Source: Acidithiobacillus montserratensis (lineage in GTDB: Bacteria > Pseudomonadota > Gammaproteobacteria > Acidithiobacillales > Acidithiobacillaceae). From it: a stretch of 14,836 nucleotides of DNA. Location: positions 1 to 14,836 of the forward strand of contig NZ_JABBOU010000019.1 in NCBI RefSeq assembly GCF_018853465.1, in the 5' to 3' direction. This document shows, piece after piece, positions 1-8,039 of the stretch (its first letter is position 1; each line of letters begins with the position of its first letter). The notes beneath the pieces are model-generated. The model was not told where the DNA came from, searched no databases, and saw only the letters and a program-made list of their open reading frames with translations. The translations under genes were made by a program, and so were the position numbers.

Positions 1-353
1 CCCGCCTCAAGGAGGGTTTCCTGAGTTATCTGCCTCTGGGCCTGGCCATTGCCATTCTCGGCGTGCTGGAGCTGGCGGTGGTGTTTTGGACATCGCCGCT
101 GGGGCATGTTCCCGCTCCGGCACCCATTCCTGCCAATGCCGACAATACCCGTGCTCTGGGTGTGCTTCTGTATACCCACTATTTGTATCCTTTTGAGATT
201 GCCGCTGTGATCTTGCTGGTAGCCATTATTGCGGCCATTGCCCTGACCCTGCGCCGTCGCCAGGGCACCAAAACCCAGAATATTGACGCGCAAATGGCGG
301 TACGTGCCAAGGATCGTCTCAGTTTGGTCAATTTGCGGGGGCCGGAACAATGA
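1..353 (+). CDS. nuoJ: NADH-quinone oxidoreductase subunit J (NuoJ), C-terminal part; 5' end outside window
   Basis: This is the C-terminal 116 residues of the complex I membrane subunit NuoJ, read from base 3 to the TGA at 351-353. The start lies upstream of the window. Two hydrophobic segments are visible: one at the window edge ([20 protein letters not shown]) and one after the motif [20 protein letters not shown]. The [11 protein letters not shown] stretch and the basic RRR end of the helix are characteristic of the last NuoJ helix. NuoJ links the peripheral arm and quinone site to the antiporter-like subunits in the inner membrane. Its stop codon overlaps the nuoK start in an ATGA arrangement (350-353), indicating translational coupling. 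The tail after the last helix is basic and probably cytoplasmic. The identification is firm because nuoK follows directly. Confidence 0.95.
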   Translation, partial: RLKEGFLSYLPLGLAIAILGVLELAVVFWTSPLGHVPAPAPIPANADNTRALGVLLYTHYLYPFEIAAVILLVAIIAAIALTLRRRQGTKTQNIDAQMAVRAKDRLSLVNLRGPEQ

Positions 354-667
354 TGGGGGGACAACCGACGCTGGCCGCTTACCTGATTCTTGGCGCCATC
401 CTGTTTTCCATTGGCGTCGTGGGTATTTTTCTGAACCGCAAAAATGTGATTATTTTGCTGATGGCCATCGAGTTACTGCTATTGGCGGTGAACATCAATC
501 TGGTCGCCTTTTCGCGGTATCTGGGTAATCTCGAAGGACAGGTATTTGTGTTTTTTATCCTGACCGTAGCGGCTGCTGAAGCAGCCATCGGTCTGGCCAT
601 TCTGGTGGTTTACTTCCGCAACCGCCGCAGTATCAACGTTGAAGATATTGATGAGTTGAGAGGCTGA
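350..667 (+). CDS. nuoK: NADH-quinone oxidoreductase subunit K (NuoK)
   Basis: This encodes a 105-residue membrane protein, close to the usual 100-102. It has three predicted transmembrane helices (about residues 8-28, 33-54 and 65-90). The family block [22 protein letters not shown] is present. The two membrane glutamates essential for proton transfer in E. coli NuoK (E36, E72) correspond to E41 (in [11 protein letters not shown]) and E77 (in [12 protein letters not shown]). NuoK forms part of the proton path between the quinone site and NuoN. The ATG at 350 overlaps the nuoJ stop. A second ATG follows at once (353), so the protein may start one residue later. The stop at 665-667 is one base before nuoL. 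Confidence 0.97.
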   Translation: MMGGQPTLAAYLILGAILFSIGVVGIFLNRKNVIILLMAIELLLLAVNINLVAFSRYLGNLEGQVFVFFILTVAAAEAAIGLAILVVYFRNRRSINVEDIDELRG

Positions 668-668
668 T

Positions 669-2651
669 ATGTGGGTTTTTGACTGGTTACATGTCTTTCC
701 GCCTCTCGTGGTGTATCTGATCATTCCTCTGGCACCCCTGGCCGGCTCGCTGGTGGCGGGCTTTGCGGGCTGGAAATTGCAGGAGCAGGCCCACTGGGCG
801 CCATTGGCAGGAGTGGCGGTTGCTTTTTATCTGGCGCTGGCCGTGCTTTTCCAGACCCTCCATGGCCAGGATTTTTATGGCAATGTGTACACTTGGGCGG
901 TGATGGGGCATCTACAGGTGCCCATCGGTTTTGATGTGGACAGTCTGACGGCCCTGATGCTGGTAGTCGTGACGTTTGTCTCGCTCTGCGTGCATTTGTA
1001 CACCATCGGCTATATGCACGGTGACCCTGGATACGCCCGCTTTTTCAGTTATATTTCGCTCTTCACGTTCAGCATGATCATGCTGGTCATGAGCAACAAT
1101 TTCCTGCAGCTGTTTTTCGGCTGGGAAGCAGTGGGCCTGGTGTCCTATCTGCTCATTGGCTTCTGGTTTCAGCGCGAAAGTGCCAATGTGGCCGCCCTCA
1201 AAGCCTTTATCGTCAATCGGGTGGGCGATTTTGGTTTTCTGATTGGCATTGCTGCGGTATATCACTACTGCGGCAGTCTCGATTACCGGACCGTGTTTGC
1301 CATGGTTCCCCATCTGGTCGGCCAGACGGTGGAGATCATTCCCGGGCATCCCTGGAATGTGTTGACCTGGATTGCGCTGCTGCTCTTCATTGGTGCCATG
1401 GGTAAATCCGCGCAGGTGCCCCTTCATGTCTGGCTGCCGGAATCCATGGAAGGCCCGACCCCTATTTCGGCCCTGATTCATGCGGCGACCATGGTGACCG
1501 CCGGCATTTTCATGGTGGCCCGGATGTCTCCCATTTATGAGCAGTCAGCCACGGCGTTAACCGTCATACTGTTGATTGGTTCCATCACTGCCCTGTTCAT
1601 GGGGCTGATTGGCTTGGTGCAGAACGATATCAAGCGCATTATTGCCTATTCGACCCTGTCGCAACTGGGTTACATGACCGCCGCTCTCGGAGCTTCCGCC
1701 TTTTCGGCAGCTATTTTTCACTTGATGACCCATGCCTTTTTCAAGGCCCTGCTCTTCCTGGCAGCGGGTTCGGTGATCCACGCCATGGCCAACGAGCAGG
1801 ATATCCGCAAGATGGGCGGTTTGCGCAAGGCCATGCCCATCACCTATATCACTTTCCTGATTGGGGGTCTTGCCCTGTCAGGCATTCCGCCCTTTGCCGG
1901 CTTTTTCAGCAAGGATCTGATCATTGAAGCTGTGGGTTTGTCCACCTTGCCGGGGGCAGGCTGGGCCGAGTTCATGCTGGTGGCTGGAGCCTTTGTCACC
2001 GCCCTGTATACGTTCCGGATGTTTTTCATGGTGTTCCATGGTGAGCCCCGGATGGACCCCTACACCCGCGACCATCTCCACGAATCTCCCTGGGTAATCA
2101 CGGTGCCACTGATTGCCCTGGCCATTCCGGCAGCCTATGCCGGCTGGGCTTATATCGGTCCAGTGGGGCTGGGACATTTCCTCGATTCCTCTTTGGTTAT
2201 TGCTCCTCAGTTCAATACCATCGGCGAAATCGCTGCGCATTGGCAGGGTGCCGGGGTGTTTCTCGTCCATGGCCTGGAAGCCTGGCCGTTCTGGTTGGCC
2301 ATCGCTGGCATTGTCTGTGCCGCCTACTTTTATGCCTGGCGAAGCGGTTTGCCTGAAACTCTCAGTCGGGCACTCAGTCCGGCAATCTGGTTGCTGCAGA
2401 GCAAGTTTGGCTTTGATGCCTTCAACAATGCCGTGCTGGTGCGGGGAGTCATTCAATTTGGCCGACTGTTCTGGCATGTCGGCGACGAAAAGCTCATCGA
2501 TGGCCTGATGGTGAATGGGACGGCCTTCGGTATTGGCAAACTGGCGCTGTCCTGGCGGCGAGTGCAAACGGGATACATCTATCATTACGCTTTTGCCATG
2601 ATTATCGGGTTGATTTTACTCATGACATATTTTGTGGTCTGGAAGGGGTAA
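669..2651 (+). CDS. nuoL: NADH-quinone oxidoreductase subunit L (NuoL)
   Basis: NuoL is the most distal antiporter-like proton-pumping subunit of complex I. The 660-residue product is longer than the E. coli protein (613) because of a longer C-terminal lateral-helix region and a longer N-terminus. Key charged residues of the pump are visible: E153 in FFGWEAVGL, K246 in GKSAQVPLHVWLP, H271 in LIHAATMVTAG, H351/H355 and K359 in FHLMTHAFFKALLF, and K415-D416 in GFFSKD. About 16 hydrophobic helices are expected, and the C-terminus ends in a hydrophobic anchor (IIGLILLMTYFVV). The ATG at 669 lies one base after the nuoK stop, with a GAGAGG ribosome site inside the end of nuoK. It is co-transcribed with its neighbours. 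Nothing suggests damage to the gene. Confidence 0.97.
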   Translation: MWVFDWLHVFPPLVVYLIIPLAPLAGSLVAGFAGWKLQEQAHWAPLAGVAVAFYLALAVLFQTLHGQDFYGNVYTWAVMGHLQVPIGFDVDSLTALMLVVVTFVSLCVHLYTIGYMHGDPGYARFFSYISLFTFSMIMLVMSNNFLQLFFGWEAVGLVSYLLIGFWFQRESANVAALKAFIVNRVGDFGFLIGIAAVYHYCGSLDYRTVFAMVPHLVGQTVEIIPGHPWNVLTWIALLLFIGAMGKSAQVPLHVWLPESMEGPTPISALIHAATMVTAGIFMVARMSPIYEQSATALTVILLIGSITALFMGLIGLVQNDIKRIIAYSTLSQLGYMTAALGASAFSAAIFHLMTHAFFKALLFLAAGSVIHAMANEQDIRKMGGLRKAMPITYITFLIGGLALSGIPPFAGFFSKDLIIEAVGLSTLPGAGWAEFMLVAGAFVTALYTFRMFFMVFHGEPRMDPYTRDHLHESPWVITVPLIALAIPAAYAGWAYIGPVGLGHFLDSSLVIAPQFNTIGEIAAHWQGAGVFLVHGLEAWPFWLAIAGIVCAAYFYAWRSGLPETLSRALSPAIWLLQSKFGFDAFNNAVLVRGVIQFGRLFWHVGDEKLIDGLMVNGTAFGIGKLALSWRRVQTGYIYHYAFAMIIGLILLMTYFVVWKG

Positions 2652-2657
2652 GGCAGG

Positions 2658-4139
2658 ATGAATGCTCAGCTCCTCAGTTATTCTATCTGGGTGCCGATTG
2701 TCGGCGGCTTGCTGGTTCTCGCCGTCGGTGACCGCCGTGCGCAGCTGGCGCGCTGGTTGGCACTGTTGGTGTCCTTGCTCGCCTTTGCCATCACCATTCC
2801 GCTGTACACCGGTTTTGATACCCACACGGCGGCCATGCAGTTTAGCGAGAGGGTAGCCTGGATTCCCTCCCTGAATATTTACTACCACCTGGGTGTGGAT
2901 GGTATTTCCCTGTGGTTTGTGCTGCTCACCAGCTTTCTGACGGTGCTGGTGGTGATCAGCTCCTGGCGTAATGTCCAGACCCGGGTGGCGCAATTCATGG
3001 CCGCCTTCCTGATCATGGAAGGCATGATGATCGGCGTGTTCTGTGCCCTCGACGCCATTCTTTTTTATGTGTTCTGGGAAGCCATGCTGATCCCGATGTT
3101 TCTGATCATCGGGGTCTGGGGCGGACCGCGACGGGTATATGCCACCATCAAGTTTTTTCTCTATACCTTTCTCGGCTCGGTGTTGATGCTGGTGGCCCTG
3201 CTTTACCTGTATTTCCATAGTGATCACAGTTTTGATCTGCTGGTCTATCAGCATACTCCCCTGGGAATGACCGCCCAGATCCTCATTTTCATCGCTTTTT
3301 TTGTGGCCTTTGCGGTCAAAATTCCCATGTGGCCGGTGCATACCTGGTTGCCCGATGCCCATGTCGAAGCACCTACCGCCGGATCGGTAGTGCTGGCGGC
3401 AATCATGCTGAAAATGGGTGCTTATGGTTTTCTGCGTCTGAGTCTGCCCATTGTTCCCGATGCCAGCCATAAACTGGCCTGGCTGATGATTCTGCTGTCC
3501 CTGATTGCCATTATTTATGTGGCGCTGGTGGCCATTGTCCAGGAAGATATGAAAAAACTGGTGGCCTATTCTTCCATTGCCCACATGGGATTCGTGACCC
3601 TCGGATTTTTTGTGTTTGACAGTGTGGCCATTGAAGGCAGCATCATTCAGATGCTTTCCCATGGTTTTATCAGTGCCGCCATGTTCCTGTGCATTGGCGT
3701 GCTTTACGATCGGATGCACACCCGCAACATCAGGGCTTATGGTGGGGTAGCCAATGTCATGCCGATTTTCGCCGCACTGATGATGCTCTTTGCCATGGGC
3801 AATGTCGGTCTGCCCGGCACTTCCGGGTTTGTGGGTGAATTTATGGTGGTACTCGGAACCTATCAGATGCATCCCTGGGCGGCGATTCTCGCGGCAACGG
3901 GGCTGATTACCGGGGCCAGTTATACCCTGTGGCTATTCAAGCGGGCCATTTTTGGCGGCATCGTCCACCCGGAAGTCGCCGCCCTGAAAGATCTCGACCT
4001 GCGGGAAATACTGGTGCTCGGCACCCTGGCGGCTTTCACCCTGCTGCTGGGGGTGTGGCCGGCACCTTTCCTTGATATTGTACATAGTTCGGTACAGCAT
4101 CTGGTGGCCCAGATCGCTGTTTCGAAGATTCCGGCGTAG
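2658..4139 (+). CDS. nuoM: NADH-quinone oxidoreductase subunit M (NuoM)
   Basis: NuoM is the middle antiporter-like proton-translocating subunit of complex I. The product has 493 residues, against 509 in E. coli. Visible pump residues are E141 (VFWEAMLIPM), K221 (VKIPMWPVHTWLPDAH), K252 (IMLKMGAYGFLR) and E394 (GFVGEF), which correspond to the functionally important E144, K234, K265 and E407 of E. coli NuoM. The block LVAYSSIAHMGF typical of the NuoM/NuoN/Mrp family is present at about 301-312. The start ATG at 2658 is 6 bases after the nuoL stop, with an AAGGCAGG-like ribosome site. The gene lies between nuoL and nuoN, the canonical order. Confidence 0.97.
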   Translation: MNAQLLSYSIWVPIVGGLLVLAVGDRRAQLARWLALLVSLLAFAITIPLYTGFDTHTAAMQFSERVAWIPSLNIYYHLGVDGISLWFVLLTSFLTVLVVISSWRNVQTRVAQFMAAFLIMEGMMIGVFCALDAILFYVFWEAMLIPMFLIIGVWGGPRRVYATIKFFLYTFLGSVLMLVALLYLYFHSDHSFDLLVYQHTPLGMTAQILIFIAFFVAFAVKIPMWPVHTWLPDAHVEAPTAGSVVLAAIMLKMGAYGFLRLSLPIVPDASHKLAWLMILLSLIAIIYVALVAIVQEDMKKLVAYSSIAHMGFVTLGFFVFDSVAIEGSIIQMLSHGFISAAMFLCIGVLYDRMHTRNIRAYGGVANVMPIFAALMMLFAMGNVGLPGTSGFVGEFMVVLGTYQMHPWAAILAATGLITGASYTLWLFKRAIFGGIVHPEVAALKDLDLREILVLGTLAAFTLLLGVWPAPFLDIVHSSVQHLVAQIAVSKIPA

Positions 4140-4152
4140 AAGGACTCTGCCT

Positions 4153-5610
4153 ATGAATGCTTTTCTGCTGCATTGGACTTTCGCCATCCCGGAGATTTGG
4201 GTATTGAGCATGGCCTGCGTCGTATTGCTGGCTGATTTGTACCTGGGCGAGCGCCTGCGGGATGTCGCCCCGGTATTGACGGTGCTGACTCTGCTGGGTG
4301 CTGCGGTCCTGACCTTTTTTGAAATAGGACAGAGTGGTACGGCCTTTGCCGGACAATTGATTCTGGATCCTTTTACCAATGTGGCTGAGCTGTTCAGTTA
4401 TCTGGCGGTGCTGATGGTGGTCCTGTATTCCCGGCGCTATCTGATGGATCGCGGCATCTATCGGGGCGAAATTTATGTGTTGCTGCTCTTTGCCCTGCTC
4501 GGGGTCATGGTGATGGTATCAGGAGGCAGTCTGCTGAGCATTTATCTGGGGCTGGAGCTGCTGGCGCTGAGTCAATATGCCTTGGTGGCTTTCCATCGCG
4601 ACAGCCTGAGCGCGACCGAAGCGGGACTGAAATATTTTGTGCTTGGCGCCTTGGCTTCGGGATTGCTCCTCTACGGCATGTCATTGCTCTATGGTCTGAC
4701 CGGAACCCTGGATGTACGGCACATTGCCGCAGCCCTGGTCAATGTCAACAGCAGTAATCTCATTCTGGTGTTTGCCCTGGTATTTATAGTGGCGGGAATT
4801 GCCTTCAAACTGGGGGCTGCTCCTTTCCATATGTGGTTGCCGGATGTCTATCAGGGTGCCCCCACCGTGGTGACCACTTTTCTGGCCTCGGCACCTAAAA
4901 TCGGGGCCTTCGCTCTGATTGTCCGGCTGCTGATAGATGGTGGTTACGGCATGCTGGAATCCTGGCAGCAGATATTTATCGCCTTGACCCTGGTGTCTCT
5001 GGTCGTGGGTAACCTGATTGCCATTGCCCAGCAGAATCTCAAAAGAATGCTGGCCTATTCAACCGTAGGCCATGTGGGCTTTCTATCTCTGGGCATCGTT
5101 GCTGGAACGGCAGCCGGTTTTGCCAGTGCCTTTTTCTATACGATAGTTTATGTGTTGATGTCCTTGGCGGGTTTCGGGATGATCTTGCTCTTGTCCCGGG
5201 CGGGCTTTGAGGCTGAACGTATTGATGATTTCAAGGGCCTGGCCCAGCGTAAGCCCTGGTATGCCTTTTTGATGCTGATCATCATGTTTTCCATGGCTGG
5301 TGTACCGCCTACGGTGGGATTTTATGCGAAGCTCGCCGTGTTTCAGGCGGTCATCGCGGCAGGGTATGTCTGGTTGGCGGTGATTGGTGTGCTGCTGGCG
5401 GTAATTGGTGCCTTCTATTATTTGCGGGTCGTGAAGGTCATGTTTTTTGATGCGCCCGATCCGGATGTGGATTTCGAAAATGCGCCGATCGTGCGGGATG
5501 ATCTCGCCAGTGCTACCCTGAGTATGAACAGTCTGGCCTTACTGGTGCTGGGGATTGTGCCCGGACCGTTGATGGCCTTCTGTTTTTACGCCATGCAGGG
5601 AGTGATTTGA
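4153..5610 (+). CDS. nuoN: NADH-quinone oxidoreductase subunit N (NuoN)
   Basis: NuoN is the third antiporter-like proton-pumping subunit, next to NuoK in the complex. The ATG at 4153 is chosen because an AGAAGGA ribosome site (4138-4144) sits just upstream and the protein then begins MNAFLLHWTFAIPEIWVLSM, like other NuoN N-termini. The frame is open further upstream, but that part overlaps nuoM and reads as an arginine-rich non-membrane sequence. The product has 485 residues, the same size as E. coli NuoN. Visible key residues are E135 (YLGLELLALSQYAL), K160 (GLKYFVLGAL), K219 (AFKLGAAPFHMWLPD) and K249 (SAPKIGAF). The stop TGA (5608-5610) overlaps the next start codon by one base, so the DUF2818 gene is translationally coupled. 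Confidence 0.96.
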   Translation: MNAFLLHWTFAIPEIWVLSMACVVLLADLYLGERLRDVAPVLTVLTLLGAAVLTFFEIGQSGTAFAGQLILDPFTNVAELFSYLAVLMVVLYSRRYLMDRGIYRGEIYVLLLFALLGVMVMVSGGSLLSIYLGLELLALSQYALVAFHRDSLSATEAGLKYFVLGALASGLLLYGMSLLYGLTGTLDVRHIAAALVNVNSSNLILVFALVFIVAGIAFKLGAAPFHMWLPDVYQGAPTVVTTFLASAPKIGAFALIVRLLIDGGYGMLESWQQIFIALTLVSLVVGNLIAIAQQNLKRMLAYSTVGHVGFLSLGIVAGTAAGFASAFFYTIVYVLMSLAGFGMILLLSRAGFEAERIDDFKGLAQRKPWYAFLMLIIMFSMAGVPPTVGFYAKLAVFQAVIAAGYVWLAVIGVLLAVIGAFYYLRVVKVMFFDAPDPDVDFENAPIVRDDLASATLSMNSLALLVLGIVPGPLMAFCFYAMQGVI

Positions 5611-5924
5611 TGGATATGCAACAGTGGGCACTGGTCTATATTTTACTGGCTTTTGTGGCGGCGAACCTGCCCTGGCTCAGCCAACGCCTGTTTTTTGTGC
5701 GCAAAATGGCTGAGGGTAAAGCCCTCCAATGGTATCTGCTGGAATGGCTGGTCATGTACTTCATTGTCGGCCTGATCGGCATGGGTATCGAGCAAATTCT
5801 GGATGGCAATCTGCACGGTCAGGGTTGGGAATTCTATGTGATCGCCCTGTGCATGTTTGCCGTTTTTGCCATCCCGGGTTTTATCTGGCGCTTCAACGTG
5901 CTGCCCATGTTGCGCAGATCTTGA
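5610..5924 (+). CDS. DUF2818 family small membrane protein
   Basis: This is a 104-residue protein of unknown function, recognised as DUF2818 from the pattern LVYILLAFVAANLPWLSQRLFFV near the N-terminus, LEWLVMYFIVGLIGMGIEQ in the middle and QGWEFYVIALCMFAVFAIPGFIWRF at the end. Three hydrophobic segments are visible (about residues 7-29, 44-62 and 75-93), so it is an inner-membrane protein. The start is taken as the ATG at 5610, which shares one base with the nuoN stop and is preceded by AGGGAG (5597-5602). Genes of this family are known to follow nuoN in many betaproteobacteria. The coupling suggests a role in assembly or stability of complex I, but that is inference from position only. Its stop codon lies inside the -35 box of the following tRNA promoter. 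Confidence 0.85.
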   Translation: MDMQQWALVYILLAFVAANLPWLSQRLFFVRKMAEGKALQWYLLEWLVMYFIVGLIGMGIEQILDGNLHGQGWEFYVIALCMFAVFAIPGFIWRFNVLPMLRRS

Positions 5925-5949
5925 CCGGGGCGCCCGTAATCGGTACATT
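5921..5949 (+). promoter_or_regulatory. sigma-70-type promoter for tRNA-Val
   Basis: TTGACC (5921-5926) and TACATT (5944-5949) are separated by exactly 17 bases. The expected transcription start is near 5956, a few bases before the tRNA 5' end at 5960. A GC-rich stretch follows the -10 box, as is usual at stringently controlled stable-RNA promoters. The -35 box contains the TGA stop of the DUF2818 gene. It is assigned by hexamer match and spacing only. Confidence 0.65.
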
Positions 5950-5959
5950 TGCGGGCTGC

Positions 5960-6034
5960 AGGCGCGTAGCTCAGGGGGAGAGCGCTACCTTGACACGGTA
6001 GAGGTCGGCGGTTCGAAACCGCCCGTGCCTACCA
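5960..6034 (+). tRNA. tRNA-Val (anticodon GAC)
   Basis: The sequence folds as a 75-base cloverleaf. The acceptor stem is AGGCGCG (5960-5966) paired with CGTGCCT (6024-6030), containing one G-U pair. The D arm is GCTC/GAGC. The anticodon stem is CTACC/GGTAG with loop TTGACAC, giving anticodon GAC for valine codon GUC. The T arm is GGCGG/CCGCC with loop TTCGAAA. The discriminator is A, and the CCA end is encoded (6032-6034). It has its own promoter and is followed directly by a terminator-like hairpin. Confidence 0.97.
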
Positions 6035-6040
6035 AATCCC

Positions 6041-6077
6041 GCACCAGAGGGAAGAATCTCTCTGGTGCTTTTTCTTT
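6041..6077 (+). terminator. intrinsic terminator after tRNA-Val, in the thrS leader
   Basis: GCACCAGAG (6041-6049) pairs perfectly with CTCTGGTGC (6060-6068). Three more pairs (G-U, G-C, A-T) extend this to a 12-bp stem around an AGAA loop. A TTTTTCTTT tract follows at 6069-6077. It lies 7 bases after the tRNA CCA end and only 11 bases before the thrS start codon. It probably ends the tRNA-Val transcript and any nuo read-through. Because no promoter is visible between it and thrS, it may also act as an attenuator for the translation operon. Confidence 0.85.
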
Positions 6078-6088
6078 GGAGAGGGCAT

Positions 6089-8023
6089 ATGCCAGACATT
6101 CAGTTGCCAGATGGTAGTCATCGTCAGTTTCCCGAGCCCGTTAGCGGGCTGGAGCTGGCGCGCACTATCGGCAGCGGCCTAGCCAAGGCCGCCGTGGCCA
6201 TGCGTGTCGATGGTGCCCTCAAGGATCTTTCCACCGTCCTCGATCAGGATGTGGCAGTTGCCATCATTACCAAGGACAGTCCCGAAGGTCTGGAGGTCAT
6301 TCGTCATTCCACCGCCCATCTGATGGCCCAGGCAGTGCAGTCCTTGTTTCCGGGCGTGCAGGTGACCATTGGTCCGGTCATTGAAAATGGCTTTTATTAC
6401 GATTTTGCCGCTGAGCGGAGTTTCACCCAGGACGATCTGGTCGCGATAGAGGGCCGGATGCGGGAGCTGGTGAAAGAAAATTTGGTCGTGCATCGTGAGA
6501 TCGTCTCCCGGGACACGGCTATGACGCGCTTTGAAAATATGGGCGAAGATTACAAAGTGCAGATTATCCGGGATATTCCCGCTACCGAAACGCTGAGTTT
6601 GTATCATCAGGGCGATTTTGTGGATCTCTGCCGGGGTCCCCATGTGCCTTCTACCGGTAGCCTCGGCGCTTTCAAGCTGCAACGGGTAGCCGGTGCCTAC
6701 TGGCGGGGGGATTCCCGCAATCCCATGCTGCAACGCATTTATGGCACGGCCTGGGGCAGTCAGAAAGATCTGGACGCGTATTTGCAGCAGCTTGCTGAGG
6801 CCGAAAAGCGCGATCACCGGCGGATTGGTACGGAACTGGAACTGTTTTCCATTCAGGAAGATGCGGGCGGTGGACTGGTCTTCTGGCATCCCATGGGCGC
6901 ACGGATTCGCCGGGTGATCGAGGATTTCTGGCGCAGTGCGCATGTGGAGGGCGGCTATGAATTGCTCTTCACGCCCCACATTGCCCATGAGCAGCTCTGG
7001 CATACCTCCGGGCACAAGGATTTTTACGCGGAATCCATGTTTGACCCCATGCAGGACGAAGGCCAGCCCTATCAGCTCAAGCCCATGAACTGTCCTTTCC
7101 ACATCCTGATCTACAAGGACAAGCTCCGCTCCTATCGGGATCTTCCCCTGCGCTGGGCGGAACTGGGTACCGTCTATCGCCATGAAATGTCCGGCGCATT
7201 GCACGGTCTGATGCGGGTGCGCGGCTTTACCCAGGATGATGCCCATGTATTTTGTCGTCCCGATCAGATCGAGGCCGAAATTGGCGAAGTGCTGACCTTG
7301 GTTCAGAAAATTCTCGGCACCTTTGGTTTTGATCGCTATGAAATCAATCTGTCGACCCGGCCGGAGCACTCGGTAGGCAGTGACGCCATCTGGGAGACGG
7401 CCACCCATGCCTTGCGCGTGGCCCTGGAACGTGCTGGTCTGGAATATCAGGTGGATGAAGGCGGTGGGGCTTTTTATGGTCCCAAAATCGATCTGAAAAT
7501 TCAGGATGCCATTGGTCGCAAGTGGCAGTGCAGTACCATTCAACTGGATTTCAACCTGCCCGAACGCTTTGGCATGGAATATGTCGCTGAAGACGGTACG
7601 CGCCAAGTGCCTATCATGGTTCACCGCGCCATATTCGGTTCTGTAGAGCGATTTTTCGGCGTACTCATTGAGCACTACGAAGGCAAGTTCCCCCTGTGGC
7701 TGGCGCCGGTGCAGGTGGCAGTGCTGCCCATCAGCGAACATTTTGTCGCTTATGCCGAATCGGTCACGGCCGCATTGACGAAACTCGGTCTACGTGTCGA
7801 AACGGACTTGAGAAACGAGAAGATAGGTTATAAGATACGCGCCCACACCCTGCGCCGGGTGCCCTATATGCTGGTCGTCGGAGAACGCGAACAGGAAGCG
7901 GGAACTGTGGCGCTCAGGGATCGGAACGGTCAGGACTTGGGTTCCCATAGCGTTGCTGCGCTGGGTGCCGCTCTGCAGAAAATGGTTGAGGAGCGGCAAA
8001 ATACCCTGGAGTGGCAAGGTTAG
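6089..8023 (+). CDS. thrS: threonine--tRNA ligase (ThrRS)
   Basis: This cytoplasmic class II synthetase charges tRNA-Thr. The ATG at 6089 is chosen because GGAGAGGG (6078-6085) precedes it and the product then starts [10 protein letters not shown], the standard ThrRS beginning. The upstream GTG at 6065 would lie in the terminator hairpin. The 644 residues match the family (E. coli 642). Domains in order are: TGS (about 1-62); the editing domain with HxxxH (H73, H77) and C181/H185 in CRGPH; the catalytic core (about 245-535); and the anticodon-binding domain (about 540-640). The zinc ligands are C335 (KPMNCPFH), H386 (GFTQDDAH) and H512 (MVHRAI). Motif 2 is in [17 protein letters not shown]. 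No E. coli-like tRNA-mimic operator is apparent in the very short leader. infC starts 16 bases after the stop. Confidence 0.97.
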   Translation: MPDIQLPDGSHRQFPEPVSGLELARTIGSGLAKAAVAMRVDGALKDLSTVLDQDVAVAIITKDSPEGLEVIRHSTAHLMAQAVQSLFPGVQVTIGPVIENGFYYDFAAERSFTQDDLVAIEGRMRELVKENLVVHREIVSRDTAMTRFENMGEDYKVQIIRDIPATETLSLYHQGDFVDLCRGPHVPSTGSLGAFKLQRVAGAYWRGDSRNPMLQRIYGTAWGSQKDLDAYLQQLAEAEKRDHRRIGTELELFSIQEDAGGGLVFWHPMGARIRRVIEDFWRSAHVEGGYELLFTPHIAHEQLWHTSGHKDFYAESMFDPMQDEGQPYQLKPMNCPFHILIYKDKLRSYRDLPLRWAELGTVYRHEMSGALHGLMRVRGFTQDDAHVFCRPDQIEAEIGEVLTLVQKILGTFGFDRYEINLSTRPEHSVGSDAIWETATHALRVALERAGLEYQVDEGGGAFYGPKIDLKIQDAIGRKWQCSTIQLDFNLPERFGMEYVAEDGTRQVPIMVHRAIFGSVERFFGVLIEHYEGKFPLWLAPVQVAVLPISEHFVAYAESVTAALTKLGLRVETDLRNEKIGYKIRAHTLRRVPYMLVVGEREQEAGTVALRDRNGQDLGSHSVAALGAALQKMVEERQNTLEWQG

Positions 8024-8024
8024 C

Positions 8025-8031
8025 GAGGAGG
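8025..8031 (+). promoter_or_regulatory. ribosome binding site that fixes the AUC start of infC
   Basis: GAGGAGG lies 8 bases before the in-frame ATC at 8040. It is the strongest Shine-Dalgarno match near the infC 5' end and begins one base after the thrS stop codon. There is no in-frame ATG, GTG or TTG at suitable spacing. The site therefore supports initiation at ATC. Confidence 0.75.
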
Positions 8032-8039
8032 ATAAGGCG

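Noticed and set aside
2616..3872. Long open frame on the minus strand, opposite nuoM
   Set aside because: It is antisense to a clearly recognised conserved gene, its translation is rich in histidine, glutamine and glycine with no recognisable family, and it has no supporting ribosome site. It is a by-product of the codon pattern of nuoM.
4072..4152. Upstream TTG start for nuoN
   Set aside because: It would add 27 arginine-rich residues overlapping nuoM. The ATG at 4153 has a good ribosome site and gives the family N-terminus.
5990..6018. TTGACA in the tRNA-Val anticodon loop as a -35 box for thrS
   Set aside because: The hexamer is fixed by the GAC anticodon loop, and no acceptable -10 box occurs 16-18 bases later (best is TCGAAA). 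Transcripts would also meet the hairpin at 6041.
6065..6088. GTG start for thrS
   Set aside because: It lies in the terminator stem and lacks a ribosome site. ATG at 6089 has GGAGAGGG and the standard MPDIQLPDG beginning.
6179..7741. 520-codon open frame on the minus strand, opposite thrS
   Set aside because: The whole length mirrors thrS, the translation resembles no known protein, and similar antisense frames occur opposite nuoL, pheS and pheT.
7953..8039. TTG start for infC inside thrS
   Set aside because: It would add 29 residues unlike any IF3 N-terminus and has no ribosome site, while GAGGAGG points to ATC at 8040.
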